Assembly: GCF_002705925.1 (NCBI RefSeq)
Contig: NZ_NKRE01000001.1
Span: 4,492,781 to 4,542,830 of the forward strand
Length of the DNA stretch: 50,050 nt
From: Mycobacterium ostraviense
Lineage (GTDB): Bacteria > Actinomycetota > Actinomycetes > Mycobacteriales > Mycobacteriaceae
Direction: 5' to 3'
The position numbers and the translations under genes are program-made. Numbering within the stretch: the stretch's first letter is position 1; every line of letters begins with the position of its first letter. Positions 17,501 to 25,871 of this stretch are shown here, in pieces. Under the pieces are notes generated by a model that was given only the letters and a program-made list of their open reading frames with translations, was not told the DNA's origin and searched no databases.

Positions 17501-17812
17501 GATGCTATGGATCACAACGACTTCGATGCGGCATGGGCAGAAGGTGCGGCGCTGAGCACCGAAGAAGCAATCGGCTACCCGCAGCGCGGCCGCGGCGAAC
17601 GCAAACGCGCGTCCAGCGGCTGGGAGTCTTTGACCCCGGCCGAACTCGACGTCGTCGGATTGGTCACCGAAGGTCTGGGTAACAAAGACATCGCCACCCG
17701 GCTCTTTCTGTCACCGCGCACGGTGCAAGCCCACCTCACCCACGTCTACACCAAGCTCGGTATCGCCTCCCGGTTCCAACTCATCCAAGAAGCGGCGCGG
17801 CATTCCGAGTAA
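14553..17812 (+). pseudogene. Cyclase-ATPase-TPR-LuxR regulator, multiply frameshifted
   Basis: One ancestral gene of about 1,080 codons, like the large M. tuberculosis regulators Rv0890c, Rv1358 and Rv2488c. In order: a class III cyclase-like domain (from MSELPTGTVTLLLADVEGST at 14553; an ATG at 14523 is an alternative), an NB-ARC/AAA ATPase (about 15060-15745), TPR-like helices (to about 17330) and a LuxR HTH (LTPAELDVVGLV to the stop at 17812). The reading frame changes near 14870, 15033, 15745, 17020, 17330 and 17452, each time continuing the same family sequence. The Walker A lysine is also lost (GVGGVGTTR; ACG at 15238-15240). The separate frames left are unlikely to make a working regulator. 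Confidence 0.85.
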
Positions 17813-18032
17813 TGGGTTGCTACCTCGCGGCGATGCCAGGTCGCGATACTCGTCGATTGTGTTCGCGGAAATGCTCGTGCGAGAAGCAATATCGGCCGGG
17901 CCGTCGGTCATCGAAGCGCATCCGCGAAAAGTGAATCGCCAGCGAACCGATTTTGCGGCATCATGCTAGTGCCCACCGGCAAGCCCCGGTGCGGACGCCC
18001 GATTGGGCTGACCATGACGAGGAGGCGAAATC

Positions 18033-18503
18033 ATGAAGCTGGCGGAGGCGTTATCGCTGCGCGCGGATGCGGCGCGCCGCTTCGAGCAGCTGCGCTCCCG
18101 CGTCGTGAACAACGCCCGCTATCAGGAAGGCGAAGACCCTGCCGAGGATGCTGCGGCTCTGCTCGTCGAAGCGAGCGAGGTGTTGGGCGAATACGAAATG
18201 CTCATCCGGCGTATCAATCGCACCAATGCCGCCACGGTGATTGGTGCGGACGGCACGCTGACGGACGCGCTAGCCCGCCGAGACGCGTTACGCCCGCGTC
18301 ACCACATCGTGACCGCGGCAGCAGATGCGGCCGCTGGAAGCGGCCACCCCGGCTATTCGCGGCAACTGCGGTCCGAGCTGAAAATGTTGTCCGCCTTGCC
18401 GGTTGCCGAGCTACGCGCCCAGGCCGATGATCTGGCGCGCCAGCTTCGTGAGCTTGATGTTCAGAAACAACGCGTCAACTGGGAGGTAGAGCTGCTGGAC
18501 TGA
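18033..18503 (+). CDS. DIP1984-family protein
   Basis: 156 residues, full length for the family, with AGGAGG seven bases before the ATG. It is almost wholly alpha-helical and rich in charged residues. It begins MKLAEALSLRADAARRFEQL and carries the family pattern RIxRTN, then GTLTDALARRDAL and a C-terminal coiled coil (LRAQADDLARQLRELDVQ). No catalytic residues are obvious. Databases use the names DIP1984 or septicolysin, but a biochemical role is not established. It sits in the accessory island and is followed within 10 nt by a highly structured, tRNA-like sequence. The gene and that element may form one unit (inference). Confidence 0.75.
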   Translation: MKLAEALSLRADAARRFEQLRSRVVNNARYQEGEDPAEDAAALLVEASEVLGEYEMLIRRINRTNAATVIGADGTLTDALARRDALRPRHHIVTAAADAAAGSGHPGYSRQLRSELKMLSALPVAELRAQADDLARQLRELDVQKQRVNWEVELLD

Positions 18504-18509
18504 CCAGCC

Positions 18510-18630
18510 GAGGTGACGCAGGTAGTTGTCGCGGAGGCGTGCACAAGCCCCCGACCGGCGGGCAAAGCCCGGTCTCTGCTGGTGCACGAAGGGCAGTGCC
18601 AAGGGTTCGACTCCCTCATCACATCGCAGC
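18510..18630 (+). ncRNA. Candidate structured tRNA-like RNA
   Basis: Directly after the DIP1984-family gene. CGTGCAC (18538-18544) pairs perfectly with GTGCACG (18582-18588), enclosing a GACCGG/CCGGTC stem (18553-18558 with 18569-18574). Then comes a short GGC-AGT-GCC hairpin and a T-arm-like hairpin, AGGGTTCGACTCCCT (18602-18616), whose loop TTCGACT fits the tRNA T-loop consensus. A D-arm-like GAC...GTC with GG in its loop lies near 18514-18531. Acceptor-stem pairing is weak (GGTG with CATC), so this is not a normal tRNA. It could be a Y-RNA-like or tRNA-mimic RNA, or a tRNA 3' remnant left by an integration. No protein frame explains it. Confidence 0.45.
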
Positions 18631-18943
18631 CCAGCATTGCGCACAGGTGAAAGGGCACAGCACACAGCACACCACCACGTGCAGATCCGTGACGATGAGG
18701 GTGGGCACGGGGTAGCTATCCTCGGGCGCAACAGCACATGACAACCGCACGGGCAAAGTCGTCGCCGGCGACGTAGACCACCGGCGCCGGGCACGGTGTA
18801 TCGCTTCTCTGGCGGTTGCCGCCCACAGACCCCGGGCAAGCCCATCCACCAGACGGACAACCGACTTGCGTGCACTTCGGCTCGGGTGTGAGATGTTTCG
18901 TCAATCCGCGTGGTAGCGCGAACGCCGCAGACAGGAGGATGGG
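18631..18943. other. Intergenic region, no gene seen
   Basis: Short frames on both strands lack ribosome-binding sites and family motifs. The stretch presumably holds the promoter for the pair of membrane-anchored proteins downstream. I see no repeat beyond minor GC-rich palindromes. Confidence 0.4.
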
Positions 18944-19789
18944 ATGGCGGCTAGCGGGGGGTTCGCGCCGCGCGTTCGGCGATCACGGACGGGCGCGCGG
19001 CGCCGATCTTGGCCGTACCTGGTGGCCGGTGCGGCACTAGCCGTGCTCGGCGTGTGTGGGGCGACGGTGCTTGTGATCGGGCCTCGCGCAAACTCATTAA
19101 CGAGTCTGGCATCGCGACCGGATTGGGTTTTGGCCGGCGCGCTTCCGTCGAGCGGCGACTTTCCGGCGGACTGGGGGTATGGCCTGTCGGGGTCGTTGCG
19201 CCGCCGGGCGTTCTCGGAGACCACTGCCTCGAGTACCGCGCCCCAGCTTGGCCCGCGAGCCGTGTATGGACCGACGCAGTGCACAAAGGTCCCGCAACTC
19301 TTGACCCATTCCGGAGCGGCGATGGCCGCGGAACTGGACGTCGACCGCTACACCCAGCTGATTGCCCGCGGCGCTCGAATCTGGGATTGGCCGGCGACCG
19401 GGGAAAGCGACGAGCACGGCCCCAATGCGCATTTCGAAATCTCGGTGGTTCCCGACGGCTCGGACCGCATCGCCAATTACCTGGACTGGCTGGGCCGATG
19501 CGGGTCCTACCAGGTGACCAACTACGACTTCAACGGACGGCTCAAAGATAAGCGCTTGGCCACCACGGTGCTCGACGACCATTGGACCGACAACGCCGTT
19601 GTCGCTGTCGTGGTCACCAGAACATTTGTCACCGCCGGCAGTGACGAACCACCGGCGACCTACCGCGTCAGCTACTACGCGTTGCGTGGCGTCATCCTGG
19701 AATGCTCCGTCTACATGGAAAACGCCGCCGATCGCGAGCTGGTACAGCGCCGCGCCTCCCAAACGGTGCAAAGGCTGCGCGCCCTGTGA
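18944..19789 (+). CDS. Membrane-anchored extracytoplasmic protein, unknown function
   Basis: 281 residues. The ATG at 18944 is five bases after AGGAGG; an ATG five bases earlier abuts the site. A basic N-terminus (RVRRSRTGARRR) is followed by one membrane helix (about 23-46), so the rest should be outside the cell. The external part has cysteines at PTQC, GRC and ILEC and the phrase SSGDFPADWGYG, similar to KPADFPTTWTVN in the next gene. Its outline resembles PknH-type sensor domains, but I cannot assign a family. It overlaps the next gene by GTGA, indicating a two-gene operon of related proteins. Confidence 0.72.
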   Translation: MAASGGFAPRVRRSRTGARRRSWPYLVAGAALAVLGVCGATVLVIGPRANSLTSLASRPDWVLAGALPSSGDFPADWGYGLSGSLRRRAFSETTASSTAPQLGPRAVYGPTQCTKVPQLLTHSGAAMAAELDVDRYTQLIARGARIWDWPATGESDEHGPNAHFEISVVPDGSDRIANYLDWLGRCGSYQVTNYDFNGRLKDKRLATTVLDDHWTDNAVVAVVVTRTFVTAGSDEPPATYRVSYYALRGVILECSVYMENAADRELVQRRASQTVQRLRAL

Positions 19790-20544
19790 GCGGCACACCC
19801 GACTTGGGCGGGCCTGTGCGCAGCCAACGCGATTCGCGCGCAACGTTTTTCGTTGTCACCCTGTTGTGTTCGGTTGCCATCGCCGCCGTACTGATCACTG
19901 CGCCTGTCGCGCTGCGACATTGGCGAAAAAGCACCCCGTCGGTGGCCCCGGGACTGGCGGCGCTGTCTGACCAACAGCTGGCCGACCTGCTTCCCAAGCC
20001 CGCCGATTTCCCGACAACGTGGACCGTCAACACCAGGACCGAGGGCGCCGACAGGTTCGGGTACTTCAGGACGCAACCGTTCCACGACGGCGCCCTGGAC
20101 TACGATCCGGCCGAATGCGCCAATGTCGATGGCTTAGCGCCCGGCATTGCCGGCGGCGCCGAAATCGCGGGGCTTGATCCCGCCGATCGGCCTGAACGTT
20201 TCGGTCAGCATCCTGACGTCCGCTTGCGGATCGGCCGTGAGTTCAACCAAAGCGGCTTTGACGCGATGACCGCCCTGGTATCCAGGTGCTCACGATTCAC
20301 CTTCGCGGACACCATAAACCACACGGTGCACGTGATCGAAGACTCCCGCTCCGCTGACGGGCCGCATCTCTTCCGGATCTCGGTCACCACAATCCTCGGA
20401 AACTCCACCGACGCGGCGCGGACGGAATATTTCTCCTTCGCACAGCTGTCGAACTTGGTGCTCATCGGTGACGCCACCACAAGCAATCAGCACGTCCTCG
20501 ACGTGCTTTTCGACAATACCCTGCACCGCATCCGCACCGGCTAA
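19786..20544 (+). CDS. Second membrane-anchored extracytoplasmic protein
   Basis: 252 residues from the GTG at 19786, which overlaps the previous stop (GTGA); upstream frame to 19702 is inside the other gene. One membrane helix (about 19-43) precedes an external domain with LSDQQLADLLPKPADFPTTW, PAECANV and SRCSRF. This parallels the layout of its neighbour: two matched cysteines and the same DFPxxW phrase. Their function is unknown; they may form a complex at the cell surface. Alternatives include a lipid- or peptidoglycan-related sensor. Confidence that it is a real gene is good; confidence in any role is low. Confidence 0.72.
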   Translation: MSGTPDLGGPVRSQRDSRATFFVVTLLCSVAIAAVLITAPVALRHWRKSTPSVAPGLAALSDQQLADLLPKPADFPTTWTVNTRTEGADRFGYFRTQPFHDGALDYDPAECANVDGLAPGIAGGAEIAGLDPADRPERFGQHPDVRLRIGREFNQSGFDAMTALVSRCSRFTFADTINHTVHVIEDSRSADGPHLFRISVTTILGNSTDAARTEYFSFAQLSNLVLIGDATTSNQHVLDVLFDNTLHRIRTG

Positions 20545-20693
20545 GTTCGGGCTTCGGATCGTCACGGCCGCGTTTGATAACCCATGCTGATCGACACATC
20601 GAAACCGAGTCTTGGACGGATCGCCGCCCGCGCCGGGATCGTAAAGGGTAGCAATCCATTGCGATCTTCGATCCAGAAATTGAGGAGAATGAA

Positions 20694-21752
20694 ATGCTCA
20701 CGCAGACAAGCACACACGTCGTATCACTGATTGACGGTGAAATCGTCGAAGAGTCCGACCTCGGTTCCATCCAGCGGCTGACGGCCAACACCTTCCCCAT
20801 CCTGAAGGGCCTGTCGATCAAGCGGCTGCTGATCAACCCGGGCGCGATGCGGACACCCCACTGGCACGCCAATACCAACGAACTGACCTACTGTGTTTCG
20901 GGCACCGCTCTGGTCTCGGTGCTCGACACCGGTAGCCAGTTCGCCTCATTCGTGGTGCACGCCGGCGACATGTTCCACATCGACTCCGGTTCGCTGCACC
21001 ACATCGAAAACATCGGCACCGACGTGTGCGAATTCGTCATCGCGTTCCGCAACGAACGGCCCGAGGACTTCGGGCTCGGGGCAGCCTTTGGCGCCATGAC
21101 CGACGCGGTGCTCGGCAACACCTACGACCTGCCGGCCTCGGATTTCGCCGCGATGCGCCGCAGCACCACTGACCGGGCACTAGCCGCGCGCCCCGGGGCG
21201 CTGGATGTCCCTGACACGGCACGCTTCAACGACCCACACAAATTTTCCGTCGACGCGATGACTGCGCCCGTGAGCATGGCCGTCGGCTCCGCACGGACCG
21301 CGCGGCTGCAATATTGGACTGCACTCAAAGACTTATCGATGTACTCCTTACGAATCCGTGAGGACGGGATGCGTGAGCCGCACTGGCACCCGATCACCGC
21401 CGAGATGGGCTACGTCAACCGGGGCTCGGCGCGCATGACCGTGATGAATCCCGGCGGCAAGCTGGACACCTGGTACCTGCGGCAGGGCGACGTCTACTTC
21501 ATTCCCCGCGCCTACCCGCACCACATCGAGGTTGTTGACGCCCCGGAAATGCACTTCTGCATCTTCTTCGACCAGCCGACCCCCGGCGACATCGGCTATC
21601 GGACGTCGGTGAGTGCTTACTCGCGCGAAGTGCTCGCGGCGACATTCAACACCCACCTCGAGGACCTCCCCGACTTCCCGTTCACCAGCGCCGACCCGCT
21701 GATCGTCAACCGGCTCAACCCGCTTGACCCCCACGCTTGCGGGGAACGCTGA
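20694..21752 (+). CDS. Bicupin, oxalate-decarboxylase-like
   Basis: 352 residues with GAGGAG six bases before the ATG. There are two cupin domains. The first has His56, His58, Glu63 and His102 (PHWHANTNE and LHHIEN); the second has His230, His232, Glu237 and His276 (PHWHPITAE and PHHIEV). Both keep the HxHx4E...H set that binds Mn in oxalate decarboxylases, so both sites could hold metal. The SENS lid with the catalytic Glu of B. subtilis OxdC is not apparent, so decarboxylase activity is uncertain; oxalate oxidase or another cupin function is possible. No signal peptide. It stands alone at the right end of the accessory island. Confidence 0.82.
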   Translation: MLTQTSTHVVSLIDGEIVEESDLGSIQRLTANTFPILKGLSIKRLLINPGAMRTPHWHANTNELTYCVSGTALVSVLDTGSQFASFVVHAGDMFHIDSGSLHHIENIGTDVCEFVIAFRNERPEDFGLGAAFGAMTDAVLGNTYDLPASDFAAMRRSTTDRALAARPGALDVPDTARFNDPHKFSVDAMTAPVSMAVGSARTARLQYWTALKDLSMYSLRIREDGMREPHWHPITAEMGYVNRGSARMTVMNPGGKLDTWYLRQGDVYFIPRAYPHHIEVVDAPEMHFCIFFDQPTPGDIGYRTSVSAYSREVLAATFNTHLEDLPDFPFTSADPLIVNRLNPLDPHACGER

Positions 21753-22092
21753 GATCAAGCCCGCCGCTGCACAATTCGGTGCCGTGATGACCGATTGCGA
21801 AAGCGGCGGACGACGAGCCTGCCAAGGTCCATCTCTGCCCAAGCCCGCCGCAACTGCTGCCGCCCCTGCCGCCGGTGAGTCAACGGCAAAGCACCTCAAC
21901 ACGCGCCGTCAGTTGACTCCGCCGAGGAACTCAAAGACTTCGTCCGCGAAACCAGAGTGACGCGAGTGACTGTCCTGTCAACGACGCCGCGGCCCGAAGC
22001 GAACCTGCCGAGCGAGGTCCCGCGACTTGTCGGCACCGAGTCCTACACTCGCGGTGCCTATGACGAGCAGCCTTGGGAAGGAGGGTGCCGGG
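21753..22092. other. Intergenic region before the nuclease pair
   Basis: 340 nt between the bicupin and the SbcD-like gene. A frame of about 78 codons covers the first part but is Ala/Pro-rich with no start signal or known domain. A TACACT hexamer (22044-22049) fits the mycobacterial -10 consensus and could drive the nuclease genes, though no clear -35 is seen. This is the right junction of the accessory island. Confidence 0.4.
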
Positions 22093-23253
22093 ATGCGATT
22101 CCTGCATACCGCCGACTGGCAGCTGGGCATGACCCGGCACTTCCTGGCCGGCGACGCTCAGCCACGTTATTCGGCGGCCCGCCGCGACGCAGTCGCCGGA
22201 CTCAAAGCGCTGGCCGCCGAGGTCGGCGCCGAATTCGTGGTGGCGGCCGGCGACGTCTTCGAACACAACCAACTCGCTCCGCAGGTGATCGGCCAGTCCC
22301 TGGAAGCCATGCGCGCCATCGGAATTCCCGTCTATCTGCTGCCCGGCAACCATGACCCGTTGGACGCATCGTCGGTGTACACCAGCGCGCTGTTCCGGGC
22401 CGAACGTCCAGACAATGTGGTGGTGCTCGACCGGCCCGGCGTCCATGAGGTCCGGCCGGGTCTGCAGATTGTCGCCGCACCGTGGCGGTCGAAAGCGCCC
22501 ACCACTGACCTGGTCGCCGAGGTGCTGGAGGGCTTGACCTGCCTTTCCGCTGCCGATGTCACCCGGGTGCTCGTCGCCCACGGCGGCGTCGACGTCTTGG
22601 ATCCCGACCGCGACAAGCCCTCCCTGATCCACCTCGGCGAACTCGACCGGGCATTGGCTGCCGGCCTGATTCACTATGTGGCCCTTGGCGATAAGCATTC
22701 ACGCACCCAGGTCGGCGACAGCGGCCGGGTGTGGTACTCCGGCTCGCCCGAGGTCACCAATTTCGATGATGTCGAAGCAGATCCGGGTTACGTCTTGGTG
22801 GTCGACATCGACGAAACCGATGCACGACGTCCGGTAGCCGTCGACGCCAGGCATGTCGGGCGTTGGCGTTTCGTCACGTTGCACACCCAGGTGGACACCA
22901 GCCGCGACATCGCCGACCTGGACATGAACCTGGATCTGATGACCGACAAGGAACGCACCGTGGTGCGGCTGGCACTGACCGGCTCACTAACGGTCACCGA
23001 CCACGCCACGTTGGACGCTTGCCTGGACAAGTACGCGCGGTTGTTCGCGTGGCTGGGCATATGGGAGCGGCACACCGATCTGGCGGTGGTACCGGCCGAC
23101 GGCGAATTCTGCGACCTCGGCATCGGGGGGTTCGCCGCCGCCGCGGTCGAGGAGCTGGTCGCAACGGCGCGCGCGGGCGAGGGAGATGAGGCTGTGGATG
23201 CCCAGGCGGCCTTGGCGCTGCTGCTGCGGCTGACGGACCGGGGCGTCGCATGA
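22093..23253 (+). CDS. SbcD-like metallophosphoesterase nuclease (Rv1277-like)
   Basis: 386 residues from the ATG at 22093, eight bases after AAGGAGG; an ATG at 22060 is an alternative. Calcineurin-like phosphoesterase motifs follow in order: HTADWQLG near residue 5, GDVFE, LLPGNHD, VAHGG and LGDKHSR (a variant of the usual GHxH). It therefore fits the Mre11/SbcD group of Mn-dependent DNA nucleases. The C-terminal third would contact its ATPase partner. Its last codons overlap the start of the SbcC-like gene (ATGA). In M. tuberculosis the pair is Rv1277-Rv1278. A role in DNA end processing is inferred from the family; no experiment is known to me. Confidence 0.9.
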   Translation: MRFLHTADWQLGMTRHFLAGDAQPRYSAARRDAVAGLKALAAEVGAEFVVAAGDVFEHNQLAPQVIGQSLEAMRAIGIPVYLLPGNHDPLDASSVYTSALFRAERPDNVVVLDRPGVHEVRPGLQIVAAPWRSKAPTTDLVAEVLEGLTCLSAADVTRVLVAHGGVDVLDPDRDKPSLIHLGELDRALAAGLIHYVALGDKHSRTQVGDSGRVWYSGSPEVTNFDDVEADPGYVLVVDIDETDARRPVAVDARHVGRWRFVTLHTQVDTSRDIADLDMNLDLMTDKERTVVRLALTGSLTVTDHATLDACLDKYARLFAWLGIWERHTDLAVVPADGEFCDLGIGGFAAAAVEELVATARAGEGDEAVDAQAALALLLRLTDRGVA

Positions 23254-25871
23254 AGCTGCACCGGCTCGTCCTGTCGAACTACCGCGGTATCTCCCACCGG
23301 GAGATCGAGATTCCCGATCACGGCGTGGTGGTGGTGTGCGGCGCCAACGAGAGCGGCAAGTCGTCGATGATCGAGGCGCTGGACCTGCTGCTGGAATCCA
23401 AGGATCGTTCGACGAAGAAGGACGTCAAGCAGGTCAAGCCGACCAACGCGGACGTCGGCTCCGAAGTCACCGCCGAAATAAGCAGTGGCGCTTATCGTTT
23501 CGTCTACCGTAAGCGCTTCCACAAGCGGCCCGAGACCGAGCTGACCATCGTGGCGCCGCGCCGCGAACAGCTGACCGGCGATGAGGCACACGATCGGGTG
23601 CGGTCAATGCTGGCCGAGACCGTCGATACCGAACTCTGGCATGCGCAGCGAGTGCTGCAGGCGGCGTCGACGGTCGCGGTGGACCTGTCGGGGTGCGATG
23701 CGTTGTCGCGCGCGCTCGATGTGGCGGCCGGCGACGACGCGGCGCTGCCGGGCACCGAGCCCTTGTTGATCGAGCGGATCGACGCCGAATATGCGCGCTA
23801 CTTCACCGCGACCGGGCGGCCCACCGGGGAATGGGCCGCCGCCATCACCCGGCTCGCCGACGCCGAGGCCGCGGTGGCAGCGTGTGCGGCCGCCGTGGCC
23901 GAGGTCGACGAGCGAGTCCGTCGCCATGCTGAGCTGACCCGACGGGTGGCCGAGTTGTCGCAGCAACACCGCAACGCCGGTCCTCGGCTTGCTGCGGCGC
24001 AGGCCGCGGCCGACAAGATTGCCGCGCTCACCAACGAAGAGCGGGAAGCCAAACTCGTCGCCGCCGCTGCGGCCGCGGCCGGTGCCGCATCGACGACAGC
24101 GCATGCGGAGCGGCTGGCCCTTGCCGCCGACGTCGACGCTCGCGCCGCAACCTTCGCGGCCCTGCAGGTCGAGGCGCACCAAGCCGTCGCCGAGCAGGCG
24201 TCGGCAGCGGCGGCGGCTGCGGTCTGTGACGCGGCGGTGGAGGAGGCCATACAGGTGTTGACGGCCGCCCAAGCCCGCGCCGAGTCCGCCCGGCGCTCGC
24301 TCGACCAGATTGTCGAGCGCGAGGAGGCTGACCGGCTAGGTGCCCGGCTGGCCAGGATCGACGCCATCTACCGCGAACGTGACCGGGTCTGTGCAGAGCT
24401 GTCCGCAGTGACGGTGACCGAACAGGTGATGTGTCGAATCGACGCGGCTGCCGCGGCTGCCGATCGATCAGACGGACAGCTGGCGTCGATCTCCGCCGCG
24501 GTGGAATTCACCGCCGCTGTCGACATCGAGCTTGTCGTCGGCGAGCAACGGGTGTCGCTGGCGGCGGGCGAATGCTGGTCGATCACGGCCGCCGGGCCCG
24601 CCGAGGTGACGGTGCCGGGCATCCTCACCGCGCGAATCAGCCACGGCCCTGCCGCGCAGGAGATGCAGGCCAAACATGTTGCGGCACAACAAGAGCTGGC
24701 TGACTCCTTGACGGCCGGCGGGATCACCAGCGTGGCGGATGCGCGAGCTGCCGACCAGCGGCGCCGGGAACTGCACAGCAAGCGCGATCAGCTGACCGCC
24801 ACCCTGGCCGGCCTGTGCGGCGACGAACAGGTGGATCAACTCCGCGCCCGGCTGGGTCAGTTGCGTGCCAGTCACCCGGCCGAGCCGGATCTGTTCGCGA
24901 CGGACGCTGCGGCCGCCCGCGGCGAACTGCAAGCGGCCGAGGCGGCCCGCACGGCCGCGGCGATCGAATGTGAGACCCGGCGCCGGGCTGCCGCAACCGC
25001 TGGTCGGCAGCTCGCCGAGACGTCCACGCAGGCAACCGTGCTAAGGCACAAAGTGGAAACTCAACTCGCCGAACTCGACTCGGCCCGAGCCCGGTTGGCG
25101 CAGGCGCGAGCCTCGGTCAGCGATGCACAGCTGGCGGTCAAAGCCGACGCGGATCTGCGCTCGCGAGAGACCGCCGAGCAGCGGGTGGCCGAACTGGCCG
25201 AAGCCCTCGCGGCTATGGCGCCCGAGGCGGTGGCCGCCGAGCTGAAGGAAGCCACCGACATGGCAGAGTCGCTGCGCCAAAGCCACGACGATGCCGTAAG
25301 CGCGTTGCGAGAGATCAGCATTGAACTCTCAGTGTTCGGCAGCGAGGGCCGCAAAGGCAAACTCGACGCCGCCGAGACGGAGCGTGAGCACGCCGCGAGC
25401 CGGCACGCCCGCGTCGGCCGCCGAGCCCGGGCCGCGCAGCTGCTGCGCTCGGTGATGGCACGCCACCGCGACAGCACCCGCTTGCGTTACATCCAGCCGT
25501 ACCGCGAGGAGCTGCACCGGCTCGGTCGTCCGGTGTTCGGGCATACCTTCGAGGTCGATATCGACAGTGACTTGAAGATCCGCAGCCGCACCCTCGACGG
25601 CACCACGGTGCCCTACGAGTCGTTGTCTGGAGGCGCCAAAGAGCAGCTCGGCATCCTGGCCCGGTTCGCCGGAGCGGCCCTGGTCGCCAAGGAGGACACC
25701 GTTCCGGTGGTGGTCGACGACGCGCTAGGGTTCACCGATCCGGAACGGTTGGCCACGATGGGGGAGGTATTCGACACTGTGGGCACCTACGGACAGGTGA
25801 TCGTGCTGACGTGCAGCCCCGACCGCTACGACGGTGTCACTAACGCGCACCGCATCGATCTCCATGCCTAG
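23250..25871 (+). CDS. SbcC/Rad50-like coiled-coil ATPase (Rv1278-like)
   Basis: 873 residues. Walker A is at 31-39 (GANESGKSS). Long Ala-rich coiled coils run from about 190 to 760, interrupted near 410-470 by a beta-rich insert. The C-terminal ATPase half has the ABC signature LSGGAKEQLG at 792-801 and Walker B at about 819-824 (PVVVDD). This is the layout of SbcC/Rad50/RecN-type SMC-like ATPases. A Rad50 zinc-hook CxxC is not seen at the apex. It is coupled to the nuclease gene by a 4-nt overlap, and together they probably form an SbcCD-like complex acting on DNA ends or hairpins. It matches Rv1278 (875 residues). Confidence 0.9.
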   Translation: MKLHRLVLSNYRGISHREIEIPDHGVVVVCGANESGKSSMIEALDLLLESKDRSTKKDVKQVKPTNADVGSEVTAEISSGAYRFVYRKRFHKRPETELTIVAPRREQLTGDEAHDRVRSMLAETVDTELWHAQRVLQAASTVAVDLSGCDALSRALDVAAGDDAALPGTEPLLIERIDAEYARYFTATGRPTGEWAAAITRLADAEAAVAACAAAVAEVDERVRRHAELTRRVAELSQQHRNAGPRLAAAQAAADKIAALTNEEREAKLVAAAAAAAGAASTTAHAERLALAADVDARAATFAALQVEAHQAVAEQASAAAAAAVCDAAVEEAIQVLTAAQARAESARRSLDQIVEREEADRLGARLARIDAIYRERDRVCAELSAVTVTEQVMCRIDAAAAAADRSDGQLASISAAVEFTAAVDIELVVGEQRVSLAAGECWSITAAGPAEVTVPGILTARISHGPAAQEMQAKHVAAQQELADSLTAGGITSVADARAADQRRRELHSKRDQLTATLAGLCGDEQVDQLRARLGQLRASHPAEPDLFATDAAAARGELQAAEAARTAAAIECETRRRAAATAGRQLAETSTQATVLRHKVETQLAELDSARARLAQARASVSDAQLAVKADADLRSRETAEQRVAELAEALAAMAPEAVAAELKEATDMAESLRQSHDDAVSALREISIELSVFGSEGRKGKLDAAETEREHAASRHARVGRRARAAQLLRSVMARHRDSTRLRYIQPYREELHRLGRPVFGHTFEVDIDSDLKIRSRTLDGTTVPYESLSGGAKEQLGILARFAGAALVAKEDTVPVVVDDALGFTDPERLATMGEVFDTVGTYGQVIVLTCSPDRYDGVTNAHRIDLHA

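Noticed and set aside
17711..17911. Small minus-strand HTH-like protein
   Set aside because: It overlaps the LuxR domain, has no start signal and only a vague excisionase likeness.
18589..18630. Ordinary tRNA gene
   Set aside because: Only a T-arm-like hairpin is convincing; no seven-base acceptor stem or anticodon arm can be built.
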